Origin: an uncultured Ruminococcus sp.
GTDB taxonomy: Bacteria; Bacillota; Clostridia; Oscillospirales; CAG-272
Direction: 5' to 3'
NCBI GenBank assembly: GCA_902797495.1
Contig: CADBTH010000067.1
Coordinates: 1-7,550, forward strand
Length of the DNA stretch: 7,550 nucleotides
The translations under genes were made by a program, and so were the position numbers. The notes under the pieces were generated by a model. It was not told where the DNA came from. It worked only from the letters and a program-made list of their open reading frames with translations, and ran no database searches. Within the stretch, counting starts at the first letter, position 1. Every line of letters starts with the position of its first letter. Shown here piece after piece: positions 1 to 6,644 of this stretch.

Positions 1-2745
1 ACTCTTCTCGTCGCGTTCGCGGGATCGATCGGCATAATCGGGATCGCGCTGATCCTCTCCATGTCGAACGGCGCGGACAGATACATCAAGAATATTCAGG
101 AGGATACTCTCAAGAGCTATCCTCTGCAGATAACAAAAACGAGCTTCGATATGTCATCTTTTATGATGCAGAGAGGTCTCGGCGACGGAGACGAAGCCGG
201 AGAGGGCGACGGGGGCGACCGCGTTCACGAATGGCGCGCCGTCACGAACCTGTTCTCTCACGTCGCGAACAACGATCTGAAGAGCCTTCGCACCTATATA
301 GAGAGCGGAGAGACGAACGTGTACGACTACGTTCAGGCGATCGAGTACGACTACAACGTGACGCCCCAGATATACAAGCAGAACGGGGATACTTACCGCC
401 AGGTCAATCCCGATCGCAGCTTTGCCGCGCTCGGCTTCTCGGCGACCGATTCGATGAGCAGTCTGATGACGAGCTTCAGCAGTACGAGCAGTTTCTTCGC
501 TATGCCCGACGACCCCGACCTTTACGTCGGTCAGTACGACGTGATGGCGGGAAGATGGCCGGAGAGGTATAACGAGTGCGTTCTCATCCTTACGAAGAGA
601 GGATACGTTGCAGACCTTACTCTGTACACGCTCGGGCTGAAGGATCCCGCAGATCTCGACAAAATGGTAAAAGCGTTCGCAGAGGGAACTTCGAGCAACG
701 TCGACGATACCGAAAGAACGTACGACTACGACGAATTCATAGGGATAACCTTCAAGCTCGTATCGTCCGCGGACCGCTACACTTACGACAAGGACTACGG
801 CGTTTGGGCTGACCGCTCGTCGGACGGAAAGTTCATGAACGAGCTCATATCGAAGAGCGAAGACTTAAAGATCGTCGGAGTCGTCAAGCCGAACGGCGAA
901 GGCGGAACTCCCTTCATGAACGCGGGTATCGGTTATCCCGCGTCACTCACGCTTCACGTGATGGAGAAAGCCGCGTCGTCGGATATCGTCAAGGCTCAGC
1001 TCGCAGACCCCTCGACGGACGTCTTTTCGGGGACGAAATTCGGCGGGCAGAATGATAAATCGTTCGATATGTCGTCTCTCTTCTCGTTTGATCCCGCGTC
1101 TCTTACGGAGGCGTTCGGATTCGACGAAGACGCGCTGAAGAACGCTTTTTCCGGTATCGACCTCTCGTCGGTCGACCTGTCGGGGATCGATATATCTTCC
1201 GTGATCGACCCGTCGGCGTTCAGCGGAATAAGCGCGGCGGCGCCCGACGAAAAAGCTCTCTCGGAGCTTTTCAAAACGGTAAAATTCGATTTTTCCGAAG
1301 AGGATATGCGCTCTCTATTCTCGGAGCTCGTCGCGGGATTCCTCGCAAGCGATCAGTCGCAGAACTACGCGGCGCTGCCGGGAGCCGTCTCCTCGTTTCT
1401 CTCTTCCGACGCGGCGTCGCAGGTCATCTCGTCGTCGATGGAAAAGATAATCGCGGAAAACAGTTCCTCCCTCGTCACTCCCGAGCAGTTCACGTCCCTC
1501 ATGCAGGGCGTGATGGCGGGCTTCCCCGCGTACGTTGAAAAGCGAAGCGCGGAAGGAGTGACCGACGTCGGCACTCTCCTTTCCGAGTATTTTGCGACGG
1601 AAGAGGTCGCGTCTGCCCTTGCAAACGCCGCGTCGTCCGTAACTTCCGGCGTCGCGTCGCTCGCGCCGACTCAGGCGCAGATGGAGGGCGTCGCCTCAGC
1701 GCTCTATTCCGCCTACGGCGAATACGCCGCAGAGAATTCGCTCCCCGATCCGTCATCTCTCGCCTCGTCGTTTGCAGAATATATGTCGTCAGACGATGCG
1801 CAAAGGCTGATCTCGGGTAAGCTCTCGGGAGCCGTCGACACGACGGAGACAGAGAAGGCGGCAGAGAAGATGTTCAGCGACCTCGCCGCAGGTCTTCAGG
1901 GGCAGATCTCGTCCGCGATGACGAACGCGCTCGCTCCTCTTGCGGGGCAGATACAGAACGCCGTGACGGCGGCGCTCTCGGGGGCAGCGGACGGTATTGC
2001 ATCTCAGATACAAAACGCTTTCAAATTCGATCCGGAAGCCCTGAGAGACGCGTTCAAGACGAACGTATCTCCCGAGGAGCTGAGGGACGTCATGACCTCG
2101 CTTATGACGGGAGACACGGGAAGCTATGAGACGAATCTCAAAAAGCTCAACTACGCCGAAGCGGACGACCCCTCGATCATTACCGTTTTCCCGAAGGATT
2201 TCGAAGGGAAGACCGCGGTCAAAAATATAATCGACGGCTACAACGATTCGATGACGGCGTATGGCGAGGACGAGAAGGTCATAGTATACACCGACATCGT
2301 CGACACCCTGATGAGCTCGGTCACCGATATCATCGACGCCATCAGCGCGATACTGATCGCGTTCGTCGCGGTCTCGCTCGTCGTATCCTCCGTCATGATA
2401 GGAGTAATAACGTATATCAGCGTTCTCGAAAGAAAGAAGGAGATCGGTATCCTTCGCTCTATCGGCGCCTCGAAGCGGAACATCTCGAACGTATTCAACG
2501 CCGAGACGTTCATTATCGGCGCGCTGGCGGGTCTGCTCGGAGTAGTTATCTCCTACCTGCTCCTGATCCCTGCGAACAGCCTCATCCACTCCCTCTCCGG
2601 ACAGAACGACATCAACGCTATCCTGCCTCCCCTCGCGGCGGTACTGCTTATAGTTCTGAGTATCGTCCTGACCCTCATCGGAGGTCTGATCCCCTCCCGC
2701 AAGGCGGCGCGCCAGGATCCCGTAACGGCTCTGCGGAGCGAATGA
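1..2745 (+). CDS. Large FtsX/MacB-like ABC transporter permease (5'-partial)
   Basis: The reading frame is open from base 1 and ends with TGA, leaving 914 residues of a longer protein. The Met at base 61 is internal: the residues before it (GSIGIIGIALILS) form the first membrane helix, and SNGADRYI follows it as in related clostridial permeases. A huge, probably extracellular, domain of about 740 residues (bases ~85-2320) follows, rich in Ser, Ala and Asp and carrying a helical repeat. The C-terminus is a classic FtsX unit: a helix at residues ~781-808, the coupling segment ERKKEIGILRSIGAS at 810-824, helices at ~837-857 and ~880-900, and the ending PSRKAARQDPVTALRSE. In related clostridial proteins an ATPase domain is often fused upstream of the first helix; here that part is outside the window. 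Such permeases couple cytoplasmic ATP hydrolysis to movements of an outer domain for export or envelope tasks. The substrate cannot be told. The transcript probably ends at the hairpin just downstream. Confidence 0.9.
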   Translation, partial: TLLVAFAGSIGIIGIALILSMSNGADRYIKNIQEDTLKSYPLQITKTSFDMSSFMMQRGLGDGDEAGEGDGGDRVHEWRAVTNLFSHVANNDLKSLRTYIESGETNVYDYVQAIEYDYNVTPQIYKQNGDTYRQVNPDRSFAALGFSATDSMSSLMTSFSSTSSFFAMPDDPDLYVGQYDVMAGRWPERYNECVLILTKRGYVADLTLYTLGLKDPADLDKMVKAFAEGTSSNVDDTERTYDYDEFIGITFKLVSSADRYTYDKDYGVWADRSSDGKFMNELISKSEDLKIVGVVKPNGEGGTPFMNAGIGYPASLTLHVMEKAASSDIVKAQLADPSTDVFSGTKFGGQNDKSFDMSSLFSFDPASLTEAFGFDEDALKNAFSGIDLSSVDLSGIDISSVIDPSAFSGISAAAPDEKALSELFKTVKFDFSEEDMRSLFSELVAGFLASDQSQNYAALPGAVSSFLSSDAASQVISSSMEKIIAENSSSLVTPEQFTSLMQGVMAGFPAYVEKRSAEGVTDVGTLLSEYFATEEVASALANAASSVTSGVASLAPTQAQMEGVASALYSAYGEYAAENSLPDPSSLASSFAEYMSSDDAQRLISGKLSGAVDTTETEKAAEKMFSDLAAGLQGQISSAMTNALAPLAGQIQNAVTAALSGAADGIASQIQNAFKFDPEALRDAFKTNVSPEELRDVMTSLMTGDTGSYETNLKKLNYAEADDPSIITVFPKDFEGKTAVKNIIDGYNDSMTAYGEDEKVIVYTDIVDTLMSSVTDIIDAISAILIAFVAVSLVVSSVMIGVITYISVLERKKEIGILRSIGASKRNISNVFNAETFIIGALAGLLGVVISYLLLIPANSLIHSLSGQNDINAILPPLAAVLLIVLSIVLTLIGGLIPSRKAARQDPVTALRSE
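1288..1960 (+). repeat. Protein-level ~64-residue repeat in the permease ectodomain
   Basis: Three anchors recur at exactly 64-codon spacing: SSFLSSDAASQVIS (from base 1390), SEYFATEEVASALA (from 1582) and AEYMSSDDAQRLIS (from 1774). Between the anchors a second helix-like block recurs: SEEDMRSLFSELVAGF (from about 1294, a leading half unit), TPEQFTSLMQGVMAGF and PTQAQMEGVASALYSAY. A weaker echo, SPEELRDVMTSLM, lies near base 2071. The units look like alternating amphipathic helices. Similarity is visible in the protein but not as DNA identity, which suggests an old duplication under selection. The edges, especially of the third unit, are approximate. Confidence 0.6.
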
Positions 2746-2760
2746 AGAACGAAACGTCAA

Positions 2761-2790
2761 AAGGCGGTGCACTTCTGCACCGCCTTATTT
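2761..2790. terminator. Bidirectional intrinsic terminator between convergent genes
   Basis: AAGGCGGTGCA (2761-2771) pairs perfectly with TGCACCGCCTT (2776-2786) around the four-base loop CTTC. On the + strand the stem is followed by the T-rich ATTTCTTATT. Read on the - strand it is followed by TTTTGACG, a short T run. It lies 15 bases after the stop of the permease gene and 17 bases beyond the stop of the convergent GTPase gene, so it can end both transcripts. Confidence 0.9.
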
Positions 2791-2803
2791 CTTATTCACT
2801 TGA

Positions 2804-3748
2804 TCAATAGAACGTCGCGACGGGGTCTTCGGGAGCGGAGTCCGGGGTCGCCGAGAGGAACTTCAGTACGGGACCTTTTCTGCCATATACGCTGCAGCTC
2901 TTTACGGATATTTTCGCGGTCAGTCTGATCCACGAAGGCGCGGATATCATCTCCGCTCCGTCCTCGCAGAACAGTCCGCTGAAGGCGATATCTTCGACGC
3001 AGCAGGTCATGATCGGCCGCCCGATTATGAAGCCGTGCTTCGGCAGCCTCTCGTCGCGGTTCGCCTGGCCGAGGAACGTGACGGTCTTGCCGTCATAGTT
3101 ATCCATATTGTCGCCGAGGTCGCGGTAAAAGAGCGCGTAATCGGAGTCGCCGATTACTATTTCGTCGGCCTCAACGTCGAACGGGAGCGGATCCTCTATA
3201 TCGTCGTAAGCGGCGGAGCCGTCGACTCTCTGATAAATGATATCCGCTCTTCTGCTGACTCCGCGGACGATCTTGTGTAGGTCGTCGATCACGGTGTCCG
3301 TGTCGCATCTGTTGAATACGACGAGATCCGCGCTCGTCAGCTTGTCAACGACGAGGTTTCTCATGTTGGCGTTATACACCTCGATCGTCGTCGAGTCGCA
3401 CATCATGACTTCCTGATAGACATACCAATCGTCGGGCATCGCGGCAAAGAGATCCTGCACGAGCCACATACCGTTGTACTCGATCATGACGATATCGGCT
3501 TTGTGCTTTCTCTGAAGGGCGGTGAGCTTGTCGGAGTTGACGTACTTCGGGTCGTCGAGTACTTCGACGTACACGTTGTCCGACGCGAACTCGGTGGGAT
3601 CGAGCTCCTCTTCCCCCTCCTCGCACATCAGGACGAGTATCTTCGTCTTTCCGTTCTCGAAGAAGTTCGGGTCGGAAAGAGTTTCCTGTATGAATTTCGT
3701 CTTTCCCGATTCAAGAAAGCCGGTGAACAGATATACCGGGGTATCCAT
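2804..3748 (-). CDS. Divergent COG0523-like GTPase fused to a DUF1980-type C-terminal domain
   Basis: 314 residues. The N-terminal ~190 residues form a P-loop GTPase related to CobW/COG0523: Walker A GFLESGKT at 10-17, a Walker B-like strand IVMIEYNG at 86-93, and NRCD at 146-149 where the base-recognition motif NKxD is expected. The family's metal-binding GCxCC motif is absent; the corresponding stretch, after the second strand, reads LMCEEGEEELD (40-50). The usual CobW C-terminal domain is also absent. Instead residues ~207-285 (DLGDNMDNYDGKTVTFLG, then GFIIGRPIMTCC at 239-250, then a WIRLTAKI strand) resemble the C-terminal part of DUF1980/TIGR03943 (YcgQ-like) proteins. That assignment is from memory of the family pattern. 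The ribosome site AAGGAGAG precedes the ATG and overlaps the stop of the upstream GTPase gene, leaving only 10 bases between them, so the two are translated from one message. A role in metal allocation is inferred from the partner gene and the domain pair; the biochemical function is unknown. Confidence 0.8.
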   Translation of the reverse strand: MDTPVYLFTGFLESGKTKFIQETLSDPNFFENGKTKILVLMCEEGEEELDPTEFASDNVYVEVLDDPKYVNSDKLTALQRKHKADIVMIEYNGMWLVQDLFAAMPDDWYVYQEVMMCDSTTIEVYNANMRNLVVDKLTSADLVVFNRCDTDTVIDDLHKIVRGVSRRADIIYQRVDGSAAYDDIEDPLPFDVEADEIVIGDSDYALFYRDLGDNMDNYDGKTVTFLGQANRDERLPKHGFIIGRPIMTCCVEDIAFSGLFCEDGAEMISAPSWIRLTAKISVKSCSVYGRKGPVLKFLSATPDSAPEDPVATFY

Positions 3749-3758
3749 ATTTCTCTCC

Positions 3759-4937
3759 TTATTCAGCGGAGCTGAAGAGTTTTGCGAGGCCGTTCTTATC
3801 GAGCCCCGTTCCTATAACGCAGAGCTTTCCCGTAACGTCCGCAGCTCCGTATCTTACGTCGGAGTCGCCGGGAACGTAGTCGAAGTGGATCCAGCGGCCG
3901 TCGGTTGACGGAACGATACCCTTGGCGCGAAGCACCATGCCGTATCTGCCGGTCATCAGCTCGTCAAGCGCGTCCTCGACAGCGGACTCCGTGAACTTGT
4001 CCGCGGTATTAACGCCCCAGCTCGTGAAGACCTCGTCCGCGTCGTGGCCGTGGTGATGGTGATGGTGGTGCTCATGTTCGTCGTCATCGTCATCGTCGTC
4101 GTGATGGTGATGGCACTCGCACTCGGGGTCGTCGCACTCCTCGCCGTCCTCGTGGTAATGATGGTGGTGATGGTGATGCTCGTGTTCGTCGTCATCATCA
4201 TCGTCGTCATCGTGATGGTGATGGCATTCGCACTCGGGGTCGTCGCACTCCTCGCCGTCCTCATGGTGGTGATGGTGGTGATGCTCGTGCTCCTCCCTCT
4301 CCTTCTGCTCTTCGATCAGATGAGCGAGCTCCGCTTCGAGCGTGTTCTTCTTTTCCATCGTCTCAAGGATGAGCCCTCCGTCGATCTCGTCCCACGGAGT
4401 CGTGATGAGAGAGGCGTTCGTGTTGATCGAACGGACGACAGCCATCGCGTCGTCGAGCTTTTCCTTCTTTATCCCCGCGGTGCGCGAGAAAACGACGGAC
4501 GATGCGAACTCTATCTGATTGCGGTAGAATTCCGCGAAGTTCTTCATATACATTTTGCATTTCGTTGCGTCGATGACGGTCGTGAAAGCGTTGAGTTCAA
4601 GTCCCTCGATATTCGCGTCCTGCACCGCGCGGATGACGTCGGAAAGCTTGCCGACGCCGGACGGCTCGATGACTATCCTGTCGGGATCGTACTCAGCCTT
4701 TACCTTGGCGAGCGCCTTTCCGAAGTCGCCTACGAGACTGCAGCAGATGCATCCCGAATTCATCTCCGTGATCTGTATGCCCGCCTCGCGCAGAAAACCG
4801 CCGTCGATGCCGATCTTACCGAACTCGTTTTCTATAACGACGAGTTTTTCGCCGCTGTAAGCTTCTTTGATGAGCTTCTTGATCAGAGTCGTTTTGCCCG
4901 CTCCGAGAAAGCCCGAAAAAATATCGACCTTTGTCAT
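3759..4937 (-). CDS. COG0523 (CobW/ZagA-like) GTPase metallochaperone with His/Cys/Asp-rich insert
   Basis: 392 residues from ATG at 4937. An in-frame GTG at 4946 was not used because it overlaps the ribosome site AGGAG (4946-4950), which sits 8 bases before the ATG. The GTPase domain has Walker A GFLGAGKT (9-16), ENEFGKIGIDG (36-46), the metal motif GCICC (62-66) and Walker B IVIEPSG (88-94). The NKxD base-recognition motif is replaced by SRTA (151-154). A highly charged insert at ~215-298 holds three heptahistidine runs, two CDDPECEC motifs and two poly-Asp runs. A CobW C-terminal domain follows, from about FTSWG (304-308) to the end. COG0523 proteins use GTP-dependent switching to deliver metals, usually zinc, to client proteins, and several are induced by zinc starvation. 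The metal here is inferred from the His/Cys content. It is the first gene of an operon with the DUF1980-fused GTPase downstream and has its own promoter. Confidence 0.92.
   Translation of the reverse strand: MTKVDIFSGFLGAGKTTLIKKLIKEAYSGEKLVVIENEFGKIGIDGGFLREAGIQITEMNSGCICCSLVGDFGKALAKVKAEYDPDRIVIEPSGVGKLSDVIRAVQDANIEGLELNAFTTVIDATKCKMYMKNFAEFYRNQIEFASSVVFSRTAGIKKEKLDDAMAVVRSINTNASLITTPWDEIDGGLILETMEKKNTLEAELAHLIEEQKEREEHEHHHHHHHEDGEECDDPECECHHHHDDDDDDDDEHEHHHHHHHYHEDGEECDDPECECHHHHDDDDDDDEHEHHHHHHHGHDADEVFTSWGVNTADKFTESAVEDALDELMTGRYGMVLRAKGIVPSTDGRWIHFDYVPGDSDVRYGAADVTGKLCVIGTGLDKNGLAKLFSSAE
4044..4289 (-). repeat. Tandem repeat encoding His-Cys-Asp metal-binding modules
   Basis: In coding direction two near-identical units (4289-4185 and 4184-4077; 35 and 36 codons) are followed by a third partial unit (4076-4044). 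Each full unit encodes HEH6, EDGEECDDPECECHHHH and a poly-Asp run. The second unit has an extra Tyr-His pair and seven rather than eight Asp. The DNA copies differ mainly at third codon positions and in triplet counts, as expected for a recent duplication in which GAC/GAT and CAC/CAT triplets can slip. The CX4CXC plus oligo-His arrangement could hold several zinc, nickel or copper ions. Confidence 0.9.
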
Positions 4938-4952
4938 TTGAATCACTCCTTT

Positions 4953-4966
4953 TTGATACCTATCAA
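4953..4966. promoter_or_regulatory. 14-base palindrome at the metallochaperone transcription start
   Basis: TTGATACCTATCAA is a perfect inverted repeat (6-base arms, 2-base centre). It begins almost exactly at the predicted +1 of the minus-strand promoter and ends just upstream of the ribosome site at 4946-4950. This position suits a repressor site for metal-responsive control, or a small leader hairpin. It does not match the classical Zur, CzrA or AdcR box as I recall them, so the protein that binds is unknown. Confidence 0.5.
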
Positions 4967-4972
4967 CTTATT

Positions 4973-5001
4973 ATTATATCAAAAAAAGGTCTTCGATGCA
5001 A
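4973..5001 (-). promoter_or_regulatory. Promoter of the metallochaperone operon (extended -10)
   Basis: On the minus strand TTGCAT (5001-4996) and a perfect TATAAT (4978-4973) are 17 bases apart. The -10 is preceded by TGA, giving the extended -10 form TGnTATAAT, which would compensate for the weak -35. The predicted start near 4966 gives a leader of about 29 bases. The promoter lies in the 85-base gap after the ABC-2 permease gene, so the metal operon can be expressed independently of the upstream exporter operon, although no convincing terminator separates them. Confidence 0.7.
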
Positions 5002-5022
5002 TAGCGATTTTTAACAAAACGC

Positions 5023-5676
5023 TTACAGGTCTATCTTTTCAAACCGTTTTGCGGAGAGAACCTTCGATACCGCGGTCAGCAACGCGAAAATGACGGCGCA
5101 TACGGCGAGCGCCGCAAACTGGAGCGCGGGCTTTTCTATCTTCTGACTGTGAAGAAAACCGAGGCGCGGAAAATGCCATGACGCCTCGCCGAGAAAGATC
5201 AGCACGATCCCGACGGCGCAGAATGAAAGAAAAGGAATTCCTATCTTCCAGCCCGTTCTGAAATGAAGGCCGAGAAAAACGACGTTGAACGCGGCGAACA
5301 TCAGAAGGACGAGGGCGAGATAGAAGGGAGTCGCGTTCATCAGGGGATTTTCCGCGTATGCCGCGGAGTCGGAGAGCGCGGTCGCCCTGACGGCGGTCAC
5401 GCCGCACGTCAGCGCGAACGATATTCCTTCGATCAGAAGCGTAAAGGCATATTTCGCGCCGACGTAGTCTCGCTTTGCGACGGGAAGCAGCATCGAATAG
5501 ACGACGTCGTTCGCTTCCCTCGCGTTCTGGAACGAGTAGAATATGCCGAGGCACACGAAGAACGGTGCGAGCAGGATCGGGTATCCGGGGACGAAGGCGA
5601 GAGCGGACGCCGCGATAAATATGAACGAGAGCGGAGAGGCGGCGAGCCTTATCTCCTTAATCAGCAAGTTTTTCAC
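5023..5676 (-). CDS. ABC-2 family transporter permease
   Basis: 217 residues starting at GTG 5676. A longer reading from TTG at 5694 is rejected because AAAGGAGG (5690-5683) is the ribosome site and stands 6 bases before the GTG; the resulting start MKNLLIKEIRL is typical of the family. About six membrane helices are visible at roughly 16-30, 33-50, 77-97, 117-137, 145-163 and 185-205. The cytoplasmic motif NDVVYSMLLPVAKRDYVGAKY at 56-76 is characteristic of small ABC-2 permeases of the PF13346 type (YtrC/PmtB-like). The start overlaps the end of the ATPase gene by 20 bases, which implies translational coupling and a working complex with it. Related systems export peptides or respond to cell-envelope stress. 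The substrate here is not evident. Confidence 0.85.
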   Translation of the reverse strand: MKNLLIKEIRLAASPLSFIFIAASALAFVPGYPILLAPFFVCLGIFYSFQNAREANDVVYSMLLPVAKRDYVGAKYAFTLLIEGISFALTCGVTAVRATALSDSAAYAENPLMNATPFYLALVLLMFAAFNVVFLGLHFRTGWKIGIPFLSFCAVGIVLIFLGEASWHFPRLGFLHSQKIEKPALQFAALAVCAVIFALLTAVSKVLSAKRFEKIDL

Positions 5677-6397
5677 GGATATCCTCCTTTTCAAAGTGAA
5701 CCATGATATTCTCGAGCGTGTCGCCGTATCCCGCCGCGCGGCATCTGTCCATGAATGACGAAAGCGGCTCCGAGGCGATCTGTTCTCCGCGCGCGATATA
5801 CGTTATATCGTCCGCGCATTTTTCGAGATCCGACGTTATGTGGGTGGAAAAGAGGATCGAGACTCCTCTCTCCTTAAGAAATACGAACGTGTCGAGAAGC
5901 TCTTCCCTCGATACCGGATCGAGACCGGAGGTCGGCTCGTCGAGGATCAGAAGTTTTGCGCCGTGCGACATGGCGAGGGTCAGATTCAGTTTTACCTTCA
6001 TCCCCTCCGACAACTCCCGCGGAGTCTTCGCGGGGTCAATTGAGAAAGCGCGCATATATTTTTCGCACTCCGCGTCGCTCCAGTTTTCATAGAATCGCTT
6101 CGTCACCGCGACGATATCCGATATCTTCTTTCTCTTATAAAAGTCGACAGCGCCGCCGGCGTATCCGACGAGACGTTTGATCTCGCGCTCGTTGCCGATC
6201 AGCGGGCGGCCGAAATACGACACCTCGCCCGAGGTCGGGTGAACGATATTCAGAGCGGATTTGATAGTCGTCGTCTTGCCCGCTCCGTTGCGTCCGATAA
6301 ATCCCATGATATGACCCTCTTCAACGCAGAACGAAATATTCTTCAGATTGAAGGAAGGGTAGTCCTTACACAGGTCTTTGATCTCGAGAACTCTCAT
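5657..6397 (-). CDS. ABC transporter ATP-binding protein (YtrB/PmtA-like)
   Basis: 246 residues beginning MRVLEIKDLCKDY. The frame is open further upstream, but that stretch is the AbrB gene read out of phase, and GGAGG lies 9 bases before this ATG. Motifs: Walker A GRNGAGKTT (35-43), signature LSEGMKVKL (129-137), Walker B LLILDEP (149-155), D-loop SGLD (157-160) and switch His186 (STHI). The Q-loop position reads GYAGGAVDF (78-86) and lacks the usual Gln. The segment RFYENWSDAECEKYM is typical of the YtrB-like branch. The ATG overlaps the AbrB stop as ATGA, and the gene end overlaps the permease start by 20 bases, so all three genes are one tightly coupled operon. It energises export by the ABC-2 permease. 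Confidence 0.93.
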   Translation of the reverse strand: MRVLEIKDLCKDYPSFNLKNISFCVEEGHIMGFIGRNGAGKTTTIKSALNIVHPTSGEVSYFGRPLIGNEREIKRLVGYAGGAVDFYKRKKISDIVAVTKRFYENWSDAECEKYMRAFSIDPAKTPRELSEGMKVKLNLTLAMSHGAKLLILDEPTSGLDPVSREELLDTFVFLKERGVSILFSTHITSDLEKCADDITYIARGEQIASEPLSSFMDRCRAAGYGDTLENIMVHFEKEDIREKLAD

Positions 6398-6603
6398 TTT
6401 CCGTCGCCTCCGAATATCTTCGCCGCAAGTTCGCCGAACGTCTCCTTCGGCGGTATCGCGATACCGCGCTCCTCGTCCGCGAGAAGCAGCAGCGTGTCTC
6501 CCGGCGCGATGCCGAAGACGTCTCTCGCCTCCTTCGGGATAACGATCTGTCCTTTCGTTCCTACTGTCACGCTCCAGGCGTACTTTCCCTTTGGCCCTTT
6601 CAT
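6394..6603 (-). CDS. AbrB/MazE/SpoVT-type transcription regulator
   Basis: 69 residues. WSVTVGTKGQIVIPKEARDVFGIAPGDTLLLLADEERGIAI (residues ~10-50) is the swapped-hairpin AbrB DNA-binding domain, with the hallmark KGQIVIPKEAR and GD(T)LLLL blocks. A short helical tail follows (FGELAAKIFGGDGK). The ribosome site GGAGG sits 6 bases before the ATG. No toxin gene accompanies it, so a MazE-type antitoxin role is unlikely. As the first gene of an ABC exporter operon, with a palindrome across its own promoter, it is most likely the operon's autorepressor, in the place held by a GntR-type protein in ytr and pmt operons. That role is inference. Confidence 0.9.
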   Translation of the reverse strand: MKGPKGKYAWSVTVGTKGQIVIPKEARDVFGIAPGDTLLLLADEERGIAIPPKETFGELAAKIFGGDGK

Positions 6604-6617
6604 AATTATCCTCCAAA

Positions 6618-6644
6618 AGTATGATTTGTATAACTAATCATACT
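6618..6644. promoter_or_regulatory. Palindromic operator candidate overlapping the AbrB-operon -10
   Basis: AGTATGATT (6618-6626) and AATCATACT (6636-6644) are perfect 9-base inverted arms with a 9-base centre. On the minus strand the -10 box TATGAT lies inside the upstream arm and the predicted start falls in the centre, so a bound dimer would block RNA polymerase. The likely ligand is the AbrB-type protein encoded directly downstream. A leader hairpin is the alternative, but the half-promoter overlap favours an operator. Confidence 0.7.

Noticed and set aside
1789..2772. A 327-codon minus-strand open frame opposite the permease C-terminus
   Set aside because: It is Arg-rich without recognisable motifs and runs through the terminator hairpin; the plus strand encodes a clear FtsX domain.
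4044..4289. CRISPR-like tandem array
   Set aside because: The repeats are adjacent, have no unique spacers, and stay in frame inside a conserved protein.
4944..4946. GTG start for the metallochaperone, three codons upstream
   Set aside because: It overlaps the AGGAG ribosome site; the ATG at 4937 has proper 8-base spacing.
4981..5023. Possible terminator after the ABC-2 permease (AGCG/CGCT arms and a nearby T7 run)
   Set aside because: The stem is only 4 bases with a mismatched interior and the T run does not follow it directly, so read-through into the metal operon cannot be excluded.
4044..5093. A 349-codon plus-strand open frame rich in Val and Met opposite the metallochaperone gene
   Set aside because: Its hydrophobic stretch is the complement of the His/Asp triplet runs, it lacks a ribosome site, and the minus-strand frame has clear conserved GTPase motifs.
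5677..5694. TTG start for the ABC-2 permease, six codons upstream of the GTG
   Set aside because: The codons after this TTG are themselves the AAAGGAGG ribosome site serving the GTG at 5676.
6394..6603. MazE-type antitoxin of a toxin-antitoxin pair
   Set aside because: No toxin-sized gene follows; the next gene, overlapping by four bases, is an ABC ATPase.
6398..6616. N-terminal extension of the ABC ATPase
   Set aside because: The stretch is the AbrB gene read out of frame; the ATPase has its own ribosome site and a start aligned with the family at 6397.
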